From Planctomycetota bacterium (lineage in GTDB: Bacteria; Planctomycetota; B15-G4), in contig JACKHP010000028.1 of the NCBI GenBank assembly GCA_020638905.1, positions 1-54,855 on the forward strand: a stretch of 54,855 nucleotides of DNA, in the 5' to 3' direction. Positions 27,226 through 36,757 of the stretch are shown here, piece after piece. Position numbers and translations under genes: made by a program. A model generated the notes under the pieces. The model had not been told where the DNA came from. It did not search any database and saw nothing but the letters and a program-made list of their open reading frames with translations. Within the stretch, counting starts at the first letter, position 1; each line of letters opens with the position of its first letter.

Positions 27226-27281
27226 GCGATGACTCCCCTCGCCCGCCCGGACGGACCGCTCGCGCGGCCCGGCCCGCGCCG

Positions 27282-28769
27282 TCAGCGGAACTTCACCAGG
27301 CGCTCGTACGCGAGCCCCTTGCAGGTGGGACAGGTCTGGCGCTCGATCTCGCCGTCCTCGTTGGTGACCTCGACGTAGCCGAGGGCGTCGCACTGCCGGC
27401 AGTTGCGGCCGCGCGCCTCGAGCACCTTGAGCTGCCCCGACGATTCGGCGTAATACGCGAGCAGCCACTTCACGCGGTCCTCGCGCGGCGCCGCGTCCCA
27501 CCACTCGTCCGGGGTCGGGCCCTCGTCGGCCAGGGCCGAGCCGCGCGACGAGCGCTGCCGTTCGGCGGCCTTGGCCGCACGCTGCTTCTTGATCTTCTCG
27601 ACGATGTCGCCGTGCGTGTCGTCGGCGTCCGGGGCCTCGTCGCCCAGACCCGGCAGCGCGTCGTCGGCCTCGTCGTCGAAGCGCCCGAACTCGAGCGCGC
27701 GCTGCTTGCCGAGGATGAACGTGCCGCTGCCGTAGAAGGCGCTGCGCGGGCTGCCGCCCCGACGCGCGTCCCACAGGTCCTGCACGGTCTCCTCGCCGAG
27801 CGAGTAGGCCTCGGACAGCTCGGCCAGGATCGCCGGGTGGATCTCCTGCTCGGCCAGCTCTTCGGCCATGTCGAGCGTCACGCCGTCGTCGCGCGCCACG
27901 GCCTGGATGCGCTTGTCGAGCTTGGCGAAGTAGTCGGACACGATCTCGGTCGCGTGGAACTCGCGCTTGGCCTGCCGGATCTTGCCCTCGAGCCCGGACA
28001 GCTCGTTGAGCTGCCTGCTCTGGGGGTACTCGGCGCGGAAGGCGTCGACCTGCGCCAGCGCGTCCTCGAACTTCTTGCGGTAGAGCAGGTTCTTGATCTC
28101 GTCGAGCACCGCGGTCTCGGCGGCGTCCTCGATCTTGATCGCGATGCGCTGCAGCCGCGCCGGGATGAGCTCGGACTTGAGCGTCGGATCGAGGCGCTGG
28201 GCGGCGGCGTAGTGCTCGCGCGCGTTCTCGTAGAGCCCCGCGCCCTCGCAGGCCACCGCCAGGTTGAAGTTGCCCAGGGCGTCGACGGGCGTCCCGCCCA
28301 GGTCGTCGACGATGATCTTGTACAGCTCGTCGGGCTCGTAGATCTCGAGGCCTTCGGCCTTGCCGGTCTCGACCAGCTTGACGAAGCTCTTCGGGAAGCG
28401 CTCGACCCCCGAGCGGCGGCGCAGGCTGTAGCTGTCGGAAGGGCCGCCGTCGACGAGCACGCCGGAGGCCGTCGTGCCGTTGCGCAGCACGAGGTGGACG
28501 ACGTTCACGAGGTAGGGTTCGGGCTCCTCGCCGGTGAAGCCGAAGCCGGCCTTGATGCGGCGCACCTCGTCGGGCGGCAGGTGGTCCCAGCGCAGGGAGA
28601 GCGTGCCGCCGGTGTCGGCGCGCAGCACCGTGATGCCGACCGCCTCGTCGAACGCCTCGATCTCGCCGTGCACGAGGTCGCCGCTCTTCAGGCGGATGAT
28701 CTCGCCGTGCACGGGACGCAGCGCGCCGAACGACACGGCGCACACGATCAGCAGCAGGACGCGGGACAT
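27282..28769 (-). CDS. secreted protein with SH3-like N-terminus and DnaJ-type zinc ribbon
   Basis: 495 residues. Signal peptide 1-22 (VLLLIVCAVSFGALRPVHG). Residues 23-70 (EIIRLKSGDLVHGEIEAF and onward) resemble the SH3-like 'SGD-x-x-x-G' domain common in planctomycete secreted proteins. The middle contains TPR-like helices (ENAREHYAAAQRLDP, KKFEDALAQVDAFRAEYP). The C-terminus has two CxxC pairs, C457/C460 and C480/C483, spaced as in a DnaJ-type zinc finger. I do not recognise a named family. 20 bp after the GspI-like gene, with GAGGAGA before the ATG, so probably co-transcribed with the pseudopilus genes. Confidence 0.75.
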   Translation of the reverse strand: MSRVLLLIVCAVSFGALRPVHGEIIRLKSGDLVHGEIEAFDEAVGITVLRADTGGTLSLRWDHLPPDEVRRIKAGFGFTGEEPEPYLVNVVHLVLRNGTTASGVLVDGGPSDSYSLRRRSGVERFPKSFVKLVETGKAEGLEIYEPDELYKIIVDDLGGTPVDALGNFNLAVACEGAGLYENAREHYAAAQRLDPTLKSELIPARLQRIAIKIEDAAETAVLDEIKNLLYRKKFEDALAQVDAFRAEYPQSRQLNELSGLEGKIRQAKREFHATEIVSDYFAKLDKRIQAVARDDGVTLDMAEELAEQEIHPAILAELSEAYSLGEETVQDLWDARRGGSPRSAFYGSGTFILGKQRALEFGRFDDEADDALPGLGDEAPDADDTHGDIVEKIKKQRAAKAAERQRSSRGSALADEGPTPDEWWDAAPREDRVKWLLAYYAESSGQLKVLEARGRNCRQCDALGYVEVTNEDGEIERQTCPTCKGLAYERLVKFR

Positions 28770-28789
28770 GTCCGTTCTCCTCGAAGTCG

Positions 28790-29308
28790 TCACGGGGGCG
28801 CCTGGCGTGCCTGGGCGGCTCGCACCGCGTCGGCGAAGGTCGGCCCCGGCGTCAGCACCCAGCTTACGGGACGGGCCCCGGCCAGGTCGCGCTCGCGTCG
28901 CGCGAGTCGCACGTTCACGAGCAACGTGCCCTCGGCCTCGTTGCCGGTCTCGGGCACGAACTCGACGGCGTACCAGGTGCCGTCGGGCAGCGTCGCGGCG
29001 GTCACGTCGGTCCAGGTGCCGGCACTCGCGTCGAAATGCTGGCCGCGCGAGATCTCCTGCTCGAGCTGGTGCACCACGCCCTCGGCCGAGCGCGTGGCGC
29101 GGGACAGGTCGAGCGCCTCGCGCTGCATGCCGAGGGCCGTCGAAAGGAGCGCGTAGATGCCCGTCACCCCCGCCAGGAAGACCATCATCGCGAGCAGGAT
29201 CTCGATCAGCGTGAAACCGCGCCGTCCGCGCGTCGCGCGCACCGCGGGCAGCGACGGGACGGCCCGCGGCGTGGACACGGCAGACGGCGGCTGCGGACGG
29301 ACGTTCAT
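28790..29308 (-). CDS. GspI/PilV-like minor pseudopilin
   Basis: 172 residues. Long basic leader, then a type IV prepilin cleavage site RRG|FTLIEILLAMMVFLAGVT (G31, F32, E36 at +5). The rest has an alpha/beta domain of the size expected for a minor pseudopilin. Position last in the pilin set, after a GspJ-like gene, suggests GspI. In type II secretion GspI nucleates the tip complex with GspJ and GspK. ATG overlaps the preceding stop by 4 nt. Confidence 0.8.
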   Translation of the reverse strand: MNVRPQPPSAVSTPRAVPSLPAVRATRGRRGFTLIEILLAMMVFLAGVTGIYALLSTALGMQREALDLSRATRSAEGVVHQLEQEISRGQHFDASAGTWTDVTAATLPDGTWYAVEFVPETGNEAEGTLLVNVRLARRERDLAGARPVSWVLTPGPTFADAVRAAQARQAPP

Positions 29309-30402
29309 CGGTCGAGGTTCTCCCGCACGCTGGGCAGCAGCACCTCGCGCGTGAACGAGAAGCCCGTGCGCACCTGGGCCCCCGCCGCGTGATCGCGCGG
29401 CAGCGCGCGGCGGCGCACGACGAGATCGCGACCCGAGACCGAGACGACGTCCATCCACTCGCCCTCGACCCACACGTGGGACGGCTGCCGGTCGTCGCCC
29501 GACAGCGCCTTGCGCAGGCGCAGCGCGGTGGCCTGCGCCGTGACGTCGTCGGCCAGGGTGCCGGGCGCCACCGCGGATCCCTGGTACGGATCGAGCACGA
29601 GCGTGACGCGCACCACGGTGGGCCACAGGTCGTCGTGTCCGTCCAGCAGCGAGCCAGGGCCCTCGGCGTAGGCGAAGCCGGAGTCGGGCGGCAGGATGCC
29701 GCGCGTGCTGTCCCACACGAACGACGGACCGCCCTCGAGCGGCGCCGCGTCCCAGTCGCGCGTGTCGGGCGTCCAGCAGGCGACGCCGAAGAACAGCACC
29801 CGGTCGACGAGCCGCACCGACTCGTCGAGCAGGCGCTCCTCGTGCAGCTCGGGCGCGAGCAGCGAGTCGGGACCACCCGGCGGCGTGCGCACCTTGCGGA
29901 TCAGGCTGGGCAACGGCTCGCCGGGCACGGTGACCACGGTGTAGAGCGACTCGGCCAGTCCGCCCGTGGGCTGCAGCTCCGCGGGATCTTCCTCTCCCGT
30001 GAGCGTGGCCACGCCATCGGACGCCGGACGCTCGCCGGCGTGCCGCAGCCACGGCACGCTGCGCGACTCGTGCAGCAGACGCGTGAAGCGCAGCGTCGTC
30101 GTGCGCGCGTCGTCGAGTCCGTCGCCGTCGTGGTCGAACTCGCGGAACTCGCACAGGAAGCGGCTGTCCTGCTCGCCCTCCCCCGGCACGCCGCACCAGA
30201 CGTGGCGCAGGTCGTCGGTGAGCAGGTCGAGCGCGGCCCCGGCCTGCTCCTCCATGTCGCGCACCCGCTCGCCGCGGGTCCAGATCTCGGTCGCGCCGGA
30301 CATCATCTGGAACAGCATCGTGCCCAGGACGGCGAAGAGCGCCGTCGCCGCGAGCACCTCGATCAGCGTGAAGCCGCGGACGCGCGTCGGGCGGGTCGTC
30401 AT
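29305..30402 (-). CDS. GspJ-like minor pseudopilin
   Basis: 365 residues, longer than usual GspJ (about 200). Short leader, cleavage motif RG|FTLIEVLAATALFAVLG (G10, F11, E15), then a beta-rich domain including TTTLRFTRLLHESRS and the segment around VVRVTLVLDP. Assignment rests on gene order (directly after GspK, before GspI) and on the FTLIEVL-A-x-x-L-F pattern. It likely forms part of the pseudopilus tip. ATG overlaps the GspK stop by 4 nt. Confidence 0.75.
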   Translation of the reverse strand: MTTRPTRVRGFTLIEVLAATALFAVLGTMLFQMMSGATEIWTRGERVRDMEEQAGAALDLLTDDLRHVWCGVPGEGEQDSRFLCEFREFDHDGDGLDDARTTTLRFTRLLHESRSVPWLRHAGERPASDGVATLTGEEDPAELQPTGGLAESLYTVVTVPGEPLPSLIRKVRTPPGGPDSLLAPELHEERLLDESVRLVDRVLFFGVACWTPDTRDWDAAPLEGGPSFVWDSTRGILPPDSGFAYAEGPGSLLDGHDDLWPTVVRVTLVLDPYQGSAVAPGTLADDVTAQATALRLRKALSGDDRQPSHVWVEGEWMDVVSVSGRDLVVRRRALPRDHAAGAQVRTGFSFTREVLLPSVRENLDR

Positions 30403-33400
30403 CGCCACTCCTCGTGCTCGAGCACCCGCGTCGGCTGGACGTGTCGCACCGCCACCGCCTTGACGCGCGGCACGATCTTCCACGCGTTGCTCGCGCCGCG
30501 CACAGGATCGAACGCGCCCGGCAGCCAGCGCACGCCGAGCGCGATCTCCAGCAGGTCGCCCTGCGCGTCGATCGGCGTGGTCACGAGACCGGGCGCGGTC
30601 TCGCTCTCGGCGAGCGCGTAGAGTCCCGGCGTGGTGAGCGGGTCGTCGTGCGGGGACGCGCGCCGGTCGAGCACGAGCCGTCCGACGAGCGGTGCGAGCG
30701 GGTCGCCGCCCTCGACGCGCAGGGTGACGTCCTCGAAGAACGCGCCCGGGGCCACCACCGGGAGCGTCAGGAAGGACGCCTCGGGAACGCGCTCGCCGAA
30801 GAGCGCGTCGTCGGCGAAGCGCATCGGCTGCCAGCGCACAAGAGCGCCTGCGCGGTGCTGCGCGGGCTCGGTGCCGAAGCGTCCCCGGAACACGCCACCG
30901 CCGCCGCGCCCGGGACGGATCGGCATGTGCAGTCCGTCGTCGTCGACGCGGTCGTAGGCCAGCAGCTCCTCGTCGACCCACAGCAGGCCGCCTCCCGCCG
31001 GGAAGGCGTGCGGATCGGCCACCGGCAGCAGGTCGTCGTCGGGACCGATCGAATCGGCCAGCGGCGACGCCGGCCAGAACGAGAGCGGGAGCACCGGCTC
31101 GCCCTTCTCGTGACGCGCGCGCTTGCTGCCGTAGAGCGCACGCCCGGCCAGGAACACCGCGCCGGTCTCGACCGGGTCCATGCCGGTGTAGGCCACGATC
31201 TCCTCGCCCACCAGGAGCAGGCCGCCCGTCTGGGGCAGCTCGCCCAGGATCTCGAAGCCGTCCTTTCCGAGCACGCTGTCGGCCACGAAGGCCAGCGGCG
31301 AGTAGAGCCGCTCGGTGTCGAGCGTGAGCGCGTCGTCCTCGTCGAACTCGAGTGCGTCGGAGAGCAGCAGGCGCCGGTCGGCCGGCAGCAGCGGACCGAA
31401 CGTGTCGCTGCGCTGGAAGCGCAGCTCGTCGATCGTCGCGCGACCTCGCGACGGACGTCCGTCGTAGGTCTCGCCGAACCGCACGCGCGCGATGCCGGCC
31501 GTCGGCAGCTCGCCGGTGGGCGCCTTGAGCATGCGTGTGACGAGACGCGGGTCGGTGTTGTAGCGCCTGATCAGGTCGAGCAGGTCGCTCCTGCGCTGGA
31601 GCTGGCGCTCCTCCATCAGCCGCGCGCCCTGGCCGCCGGGCTGCAGCGCGAGGTCGAGGTCGCGGTCGACGTCGACGTAGTTGCGTTCGTCGCGCTCGTC
31701 GGTCCAGCCGAACTCGTTGCGCACCGCGTCGCGGTACGCCACGAGCGAGAAGTCGGGACCCCACAGCAGGTCGCCGCTCACCGCGTAGTTGACGATCTGC
31801 TGCTCGCGCGTGCCGTCGGGCGCGACGAGCGTGATCACGTCGTGGCGTCCCGGCAGGCCCATCACGGGCTCGTGGCCGTGGCTGCCCCAGCGCCCGAAGA
31901 CGTGCACCGGCAGCACGCGCGTGCCGGTCTCGTGCGTGCCGTCGACCGTCCCGCCCTGCCCGCGGAAGTCGAGCGCGGCGTCGACGTCGCTCGAGAGGTC
32001 GTCGGAGACCGCCTGGTCGCCGTTCCAGAGCTGGCCGCCGGCGGCGTTCCCGAGCACGTCGGTCATGTCGGTCATGGCCTGGGCGTCGTCGCGCACGAGT
32101 GCGTTCGTCGTGGCCGTGTCCCAGCGCACGAACTCGGTCAGGTCGGAGCCGTCGAAGTCGAGCCCCACCTGCACGAGCCAGCCCGCGCCCGGCGGCGAGG
32201 CGAGCACGCCCGTGGGCGAGGGATGGAACTCGGACGCGTTGCCGTCGACCGTGACCGAGACCGGCACGACGACCACGCGCGCCGTGTCGGGGATCGCGCC
32301 GTTCGTGGCCGAGCCCTTGAATCCCGAGTCGAAGGTGGTGATGAACGCGCGCGGGTCGGCCCAGGTCGAGGGACGTCCGCCGTCCACGAAGAACTGGCCC
32401 TCGCTGCCCTTGAGGCTGTTCGTGCCGGCGATCACCGCGATCGGCAGGCCCAGCGAGTTGCGCGCGCAGCCATTCAACGTGCTGCCGTCGAAGCTCGTGT
32501 AGTGCACGAACTCGGCGCCGCCGATGAAGTCACCGGCCGAGCTGAACGCGTCGAGCGTGGCCGAGCCGGTCTGACCCGGCTGGCTCACCGAGCCGGTGAA
32601 GACCGAGCCGTAGTCGCAGTAGAGGATCGCGTACCCGCCGTCCTGCTGGAACGTCCCGCTGGCCAGCGCGCCGCCGCCCAGGCCGCGCACGGGGATCGAA
32701 GAGGCCTTCGAATCGATGCCCGTGCCGAGCAGCAGCGTCGTGGGCGTCGACGTGGCACCGCCGACGTTGACGATGTCGACGTAGATCTCGGTGGTGAGCG
32801 TGGTGGGATCGATCTCGGCCACCGCGAACGGCCCGAGCTGGCCGGCGAGGTCGGCGTCGCCGCGGGCCATGATCTCGGACGCCAGCGGACGGCTGTAGCC
32901 CACCAGCTCGACGAGTTCGGACGCCTCGTGGTCGCGTCCCACCGTGGTGCGCCGCGCGCGTCCGCCGAACGGGTCGTCGGGACCGGCCGCGCGCACCACG
33001 AACGCGTCGTCGGTCTTCTCGACGTACTCCATGATCTCGCCGCCGACGCGGATCGCGCCGCGCACCGGGAAGCCCGCCGTCGACTCGACCGGGATCTCGA
33101 TCTTGCGCCGCGGGTTCGACGCGCCCTCGTCCATCGCGCCGGCCGGTCCGAGGTCGGCGGACAGCCTCGTCGTGAGCGCCCGTTGTCCGCGCGGCAGGCC
33201 GTCGACGAAGAGAGCCATCTGCGTGTCGCGCGCGCCGCCCGCGAACAGCGCCACGTGGTACGGGACGCCCGCGCGCAGCTCGAGTCCGTCGTCGAACGCG
33301 TAGCGGATCTCGCCCGCCGGCGGATCGCGTCCCTCGGGCATGCCCGTGTCGAAGTCGGCCAGCGAGGTGTCGGCCACGCGGAAGACGAGCACGCCCTCGC

Positions 33401-35666
33401 GCAGCACGAGCGAGATGCGGTCCTCGAGCTCGTCGGCTCCCATGTCGAACAGCACCGTCTCGGCGGACGGATCGTCGAAGGTCGTCCAGAACTCGACCGA
33501 GAACGGCTGCAGCAGCCGCGTCGTGCGCGTGAGCAGGGGCGGCTGGACGTCGTCGAGGGACAGCCGCAACGGTCCCTGGGCGAAGTCGTAGCCGTCGGGC
33601 GTCGAGCCCAGCGCACCGGCCACGCCCTCGTCGAAGTGCAGCGCCCCGGGCAGGCCGCTGCGCACCGGCGCGGGCGACAGCCACGAGCGCCCGCCGTCGG
33701 TCGAGGGGCCCATGCGTCCGCCGAGCAGCGTGGCGGCGCGCGTCAGCGCCACGGCGCCCGCGGCCAGCACGTCGCCCATCGCGATCGGCGCCGGGTCGCC
33801 CTCGCCCCGCGGACGTCCGTCGTCGAGTTCGGCCGGCGCGGGCGCGCGTCCCGCCGACGGCCCGCTGGCGAGCAGCGACGGGCCGCTCGTCCAGCCGCCG
33901 GCGTCTCCGGGCGCCAGGGCGTGCTCGAAGGCCGCCTGGGTCTCGTACAGGTGCGCCGACTCGCCGGGCGGCGCGACCGAGACGATCTCGCGCACGTGGG
34001 CGCGCGCCGACTCGCGTCCGTTGGGGAGGTTCTCGACGTCGGCCGCCTCGAGCGCGAACACGCCGGCGCTGTCGTACGTGAAGGGTGCCGTCCCGCCGCG
34101 CAGCTGCGGATCGCCCGGGTCGATCGCGTTGCGCAGCACGAGGTCGGCATCGGTGTCCGTGAGAGCGCCGTCGGCCACCGCCGCGTCGAGCAGGCCGCGC
34201 AGGTCTTCGTGGCTGCCGGGCTTGCCGACCGCGATGCGACTCGCGACCTCGGCCGCGGCCACGCGTCCCACGTGGTGCGAGCTGCCGGGCGTGCGCGTCC
34301 CCGCCAGGAAGGCAGCCAGCTCGACCACGCTCAGCTCGCCCGCACGCAGGCCCGCGTCGACGAGCACGCGCTGCGCCGCGCGCACGTCGTCGCCGGAGTA
34401 GAGGCCCTGTTCCACGCCGTCGGCGAGGCGCGCGACGAAGTCGTCGGCGCGCGGCTCGAGTCCCAGGTCGGTCATGTCGACGGCCAGGTACGCGGCCTCG
34501 ACGTCGTTGACCACGTCGCGCACGGGCTGCGACGAGAGCCCCGCGACGAGCGCCACGAGCAGGCGCGGGTCGGCGGTGTTCACGTTCACCGGCTGGCGCC
34601 GCAGCGTGCTCACGCTGGCCGTGCCCACGCCGGTGGGCGGCGGCTCGAGCAGCGAGACGTGCCAGCCGTCACCCCAGTCGACCGTCTCGAGCACGAGGTC
34701 GTAGCTCGCGACCCCGTGCTCGTCGACGATGCGCACGACCGTGCCCGGCCCGTAGCCCGAGGCGTCGGAGAGCACGAGGTCGACGCCGCCCTCGCCGTTC
34801 AGCACGAGGTCGTCGACGCGGCGTTCGGACGTCCAGCGCGGGGGATCGCCGTGGACGGTGAGCAGCTCGCGTACGCGCGAGAGGTCGCCGGCGGTGTACG
34901 TGGCCTCGCCGAACAGGCCCAGGTCCATCAGCCCGTCGACGCGTCGGTAGGGCTCGTAGCTGCCGGGACTCGCCTTCCATCCGCGCTGGACGAGCAGCAC
35001 GAGGCGCGCGTCGAACACGTCGGCGCCGACGTCGTGCGCCACGGCCTCCGAGCGCTCGAGGTTCGCGCTGCGGAAGGCGCGCTCGAGCTCGTCGAACTCG
35101 GCCTCGCCGCGGGCCGAGTACTCGACGAGTTCGCCGTCGACGAGCAGCAGTCCCGTGGGCGTGAAGCCCTCGGTGTCACCGACCGTGAGCCGCGTGGCGT
35201 CGGCGTCGACCGCCGCCGTGAGGCGCGTCCGTCCGCCGAGCAGGTTGCCGAGCAGGAAGATCGAGGCCGTGCCGAGGTGCGCCTTGCCCGACTCGTCGGA
35301 GCCGCGCACCGAGCGGATCGAGCCCTTCGGGTCGCGCGGCAGCAGGTCGGGATAGCGCTCGGGCAGGTCCTCGGGGAACAGCTCGGCGCGCGTGTCGCGC
35401 AGCGGCGTGGCCTGGTCGAAGTAGGGATGGGTGTCCTCGAGGTGGCGACGCGCGGCGGCCAGCGCGACCCCCGCCCCGGCGCGAGCCTCTTCCTGCCGGC
35501 GCTCGAGCAGCGCGCCCGACTCGAGGTTGCGCATCGAGAGCGCGAAGGGCGTGGCCACGATGGCCATGGCCACCAGCACGACGATCACCATCACGAGCGC
35601 GATGCCGCGCTCCGGCGCGGAAGCGGTTCGCGCGGGACGACGGACGTGCGGCGCGCGCGGGTTCAC
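30399..35666 (-). CDS. gspK: giant GspK-like pseudopilin with lectin-like and repeated tail-like motifs
   Basis: 1755 residues; ordinary GspK is about 330. The N-terminus ERG|IALVMVIVVLVAMAIVAT is a pilin-like helix without Glu at +5 (Met26 instead), as is typical of GspK, the tip pseudopilin. VNVNTA at 360-365, with surrounding helices, is the GspK SAM/helix-hairpin-helix signature. Beyond that, residues about 720-845 resemble a concanavalin/LamG fold (FSVEFWTTF with W727; MALFVDGLPRG). A motif V-x-x-E-(hydrophobic)-x-x-Y followed 20-45 residues later by H-x-x-G/S-x-x-V recurs with its Tyr at 183, 881, 1493 and 1571, and in weaker form at 1056. GTG start overlaps the GspH stop. Composition matches its neighbours, so recent transfer is not suggested. 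The fold calls for the extra regions are by eye. Confidence 0.85.
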   Translation of the reverse strand: MNPRAPHVRRPARTASAPERGIALVMVIVVLVAMAIVATPFALSMRNLESGALLERRQEEARAGAGVALAAARRHLEDTHPYFDQATPLRDTRAELFPEDLPERYPDLLPRDPKGSIRSVRGSDESGKAHLGTASIFLLGNLLGGRTRLTAAVDADATRLTVGDTEGFTPTGLLLVDGELVEYSARGEAEFDELERAFRSANLERSEAVAHDVGADVFDARLVLLVQRGWKASPGSYEPYRRVDGLMDLGLFGEATYTAGDLSRVRELLTVHGDPPRWTSERRVDDLVLNGEGGVDLVLSDASGYGPGTVVRIVDEHGVASYDLVLETVDWGDGWHVSLLEPPPTGVGTASVSTLRRQPVNVNTADPRLLVALVAGLSSQPVRDVVNDVEAAYLAVDMTDLGLEPRADDFVARLADGVEQGLYSGDDVRAAQRVLVDAGLRAGELSVVELAAFLAGTRTPGSSHHVGRVAAAEVASRIAVGKPGSHEDLRGLLDAAVADGALTDTDADLVLRNAIDPGDPQLRGGTAPFTYDSAGVFALEAADVENLPNGRESARAHVREIVSVAPPGESAHLYETQAAFEHALAPGDAGGWTSGPSLLASGPSAGRAPAPAELDDGRPRGEGDPAPIAMGDVLAAGAVALTRAATLLGGRMGPSTDGGRSWLSPAPVRSGLPGALHFDEGVAGALGSTPDGYDFAQGPLRLSLDDVQPPLLTRTTRLLQPFSVEFWTTFDDPSAETVLFDMGADELEDRISLVLREGVLVFRVADTSLADFDTGMPEGRDPPAGEIRYAFDDGLELRAGVPYHVALFAGGARDTQMALFVDGLPRGQRALTTRLSADLGPAGAMDEGASNPRRKIEIPVESTAGFPVRGAIRVGGEIMEYVEKTDDAFVVRAAGPDDPFGGRARRTTVGRDHEASELVELVGYSRPLASEIMARGDADLAGQLGPFAVAEIDPTTLTTEIYVDIVNVGGATSTPTTLLLGTGIDSKASSIPVRGLGGGALASGTFQQDGGYAILYCDYGSVFTGSVSQPGQTGSATLDAFSSAGDFIGGAEFVHYTSFDGSTLNGCARNSLGLPIAVIAGTNSLKGSEGQFFVDGGRPSTWADPRAFITTFDSGFKGSATNGAIPDTARVVVVPVSVTVDGNASEFHPSPTGVLASPPGAGWLVQVGLDFDGSDLTEFVRWDTATTNALVRDDAQAMTDMTDVLGNAAGGQLWNGDQAVSDDLSSDVDAALDFRGQGGTVDGTHETGTRVLPVHVFGRWGSHGHEPVMGLPGRHDVITLVAPDGTREQQIVNYAVSGDLLWGPDFSLVAYRDAVRNEFGWTDERDERNYVDVDRDLDLALQPGGQGARLMEERQLQRRSDLLDLIRRYNTDPRLVTRMLKAPTGELPTAGIARVRFGETYDGRPSRGRATIDELRFQRSDTFGPLLPADRRLLLSDALEFDEDDALTLDTERLYSPLAFVADSVLGKDGFEILGELPQTGGLLLVGEEIVAYTGMDPVETGAVFLAGRALYGSKRARHEKGEPVLPLSFWPASPLADSIGPDDDLLPVADPHAFPAGGGLLWVDEELLAYDRVDDDGLHMPIRPGRGGGGVFRGRFGTEPAQHRAGALVRWQPMRFADDALFGERVPEASFLTLPVVAPGAFFEDVTLRVEGGDPLAPLVGRLVLDRRASPHDDPLTTPGLYALAESETAPGLVTTPIDAQGDLLEIALGVRWLPGAFDPVRGASNAWKIVPRVKAVAVRHVQPTRVLEHEEWR

Positions 35667-36757
35667 TTCGACGCCTCCCCTGCCTCGCTGGGCGCGGACG
35701 CCGCGGCGCCGGACGTGCCGCCCTCGCCTCGGACGGCGGGCTCGTCGACCGAGCGCACCGTGCCCAGCAGTCCCAGCTCGACCGTGAGCACGCGCGGCGG
35801 GTCGCCGTAACGGAACGCGATCTCCTCGGGCACGCGATGCCAGGCCGGGTCGAGGTGTCCCAGGGCGTCGAAGTGCACCACGCGCTCGGCGCCGAGCAGC
35901 TCGACCTCGACCGGCAGCTCGACGCGCTGTCCGACGAGCACCGAGCCGAAGCGCAGTTCGTCGAGCAGTCCGCGGTAGCGCGTCACGTCGCGCCCCGAGG
36001 TGAGCGCCACGCCGGGGTTGCGCACCAGTCGCTTCGGTTCGGCGAAGACCGTGTCGTCGGCGGCGCGCGCCCCGTCGACCTCGACGTGCAGCGAACGCCC
36101 GTCGAAGAGCACGAGCAGCTGCGTCCAGCGGTCGTTCGGCAGGTGCACGGGATACTCGAACGCCGAGCGGCGCGGGCCGCCGTCCTCGTCGAGCGTGAGG
36201 GTCACGCGCAGCGCGTCGTCGGAGTCGAGGTCGACCGTCCAGCTGCCGGCGCGCTCGAGGATCGTCATCGGACGCCCGCCCCCCGCCGGACGCAGCGCCA
36301 CGTCGAGTCCGAAGCCCCAGACCGAGTCGAACGAACCGGGCGGCGAGACGATCTGCAGCTCGGCCTCGTCGGCCAGGCGCAGGCCAGAGCCCACGGACCC
36401 GTCGGCCACGAGGGCCTCGGGCGGGTACGTCGCGGGGATCGGCCAACCCGTGCCGGCGGTGTCCTCGAAGTGCCAGTTGCCCACGGTGCGCAGGCCCAGC
36501 GAGCGCACCTCGCCCGCCGCGGGACGCACCACCACGCTGGCCGGCGCCGACTCGCTGCGCGCGAACAGGCGCGCCTCGCGCACGGCGTCCTTGACGGCCC
36601 GCTCGGCCGTGCGCTCCGGCCGGTTCAGCTTGTGGAACATGCCGATGCCGATGCCGAACAGCGCCGAGAGGATGGCCATCACGACCATCAGCTCGAGGAG
36701 CGAGAAGCCCTCGGCGGCGCGCTCAGTGCGCGGGTTCGGCGGACTCGAAGTTGGCAA
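35663..36757 (-). CDS. GspH-like pseudopilin with concanavalin-like insert
   Basis: 364 residues, about twice a normal GspH. Cleavage motif AEG|FSLLELMVVMAILSALFG (G17, F18, E22), then an arginine-rich pilin helix (ERAVKDAVREARLFARSESA) typical of GspH. Residues about 105-285 look like a LamG/concanavalin sandwich (LRLADEAELQIVSPPGSFDS, WTVDLDSDDALRVTLTL, WTQLLVLFDGRSLHVEVDG, RGLLDELRFGSVLVG). The C-terminal 80 residues are a further beta segment with an Ala/Ser/Glu tail. Overlaps the end of gspG by 35 nt and the start of gspK by 4. Confidence 0.78.
   Translation of the reverse strand: MPTSSPPNPRTERAAEGFSLLELMVVMAILSALFGIGIGMFHKLNRPERTAERAVKDAVREARLFARSESAPASVVVRPAAGEVRSLGLRTVGNWHFEDTAGTGWPIPATYPPEALVADGSVGSGLRLADEAELQIVSPPGSFDSVWGFGLDVALRPAGGGRPMTILERAGSWTVDLDSDDALRVTLTLDEDGGPRRSAFEYPVHLPNDRWTQLLVLFDGRSLHVEVDGARAADDTVFAEPKRLVRNPGVALTSGRDVTRYRGLLDELRFGSVLVGQRVELPVEVELLGAERVVHFDALGHLDPAWHRVPEEIAFRYGDPPRVLTVELGLLGTVRSVDEPAVRGEGGTSGAAASAPSEAGEASK

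Noticed and set aside
30414..35810. 1798-codon open frame on the plus strand opposite the GspK-like gene
   Set aside because: It is Arg/Ala/Val/His-rich without any domain, exactly antisense to a protein with pilin and GspK signatures. Long antisense frames are expected at this GC content.
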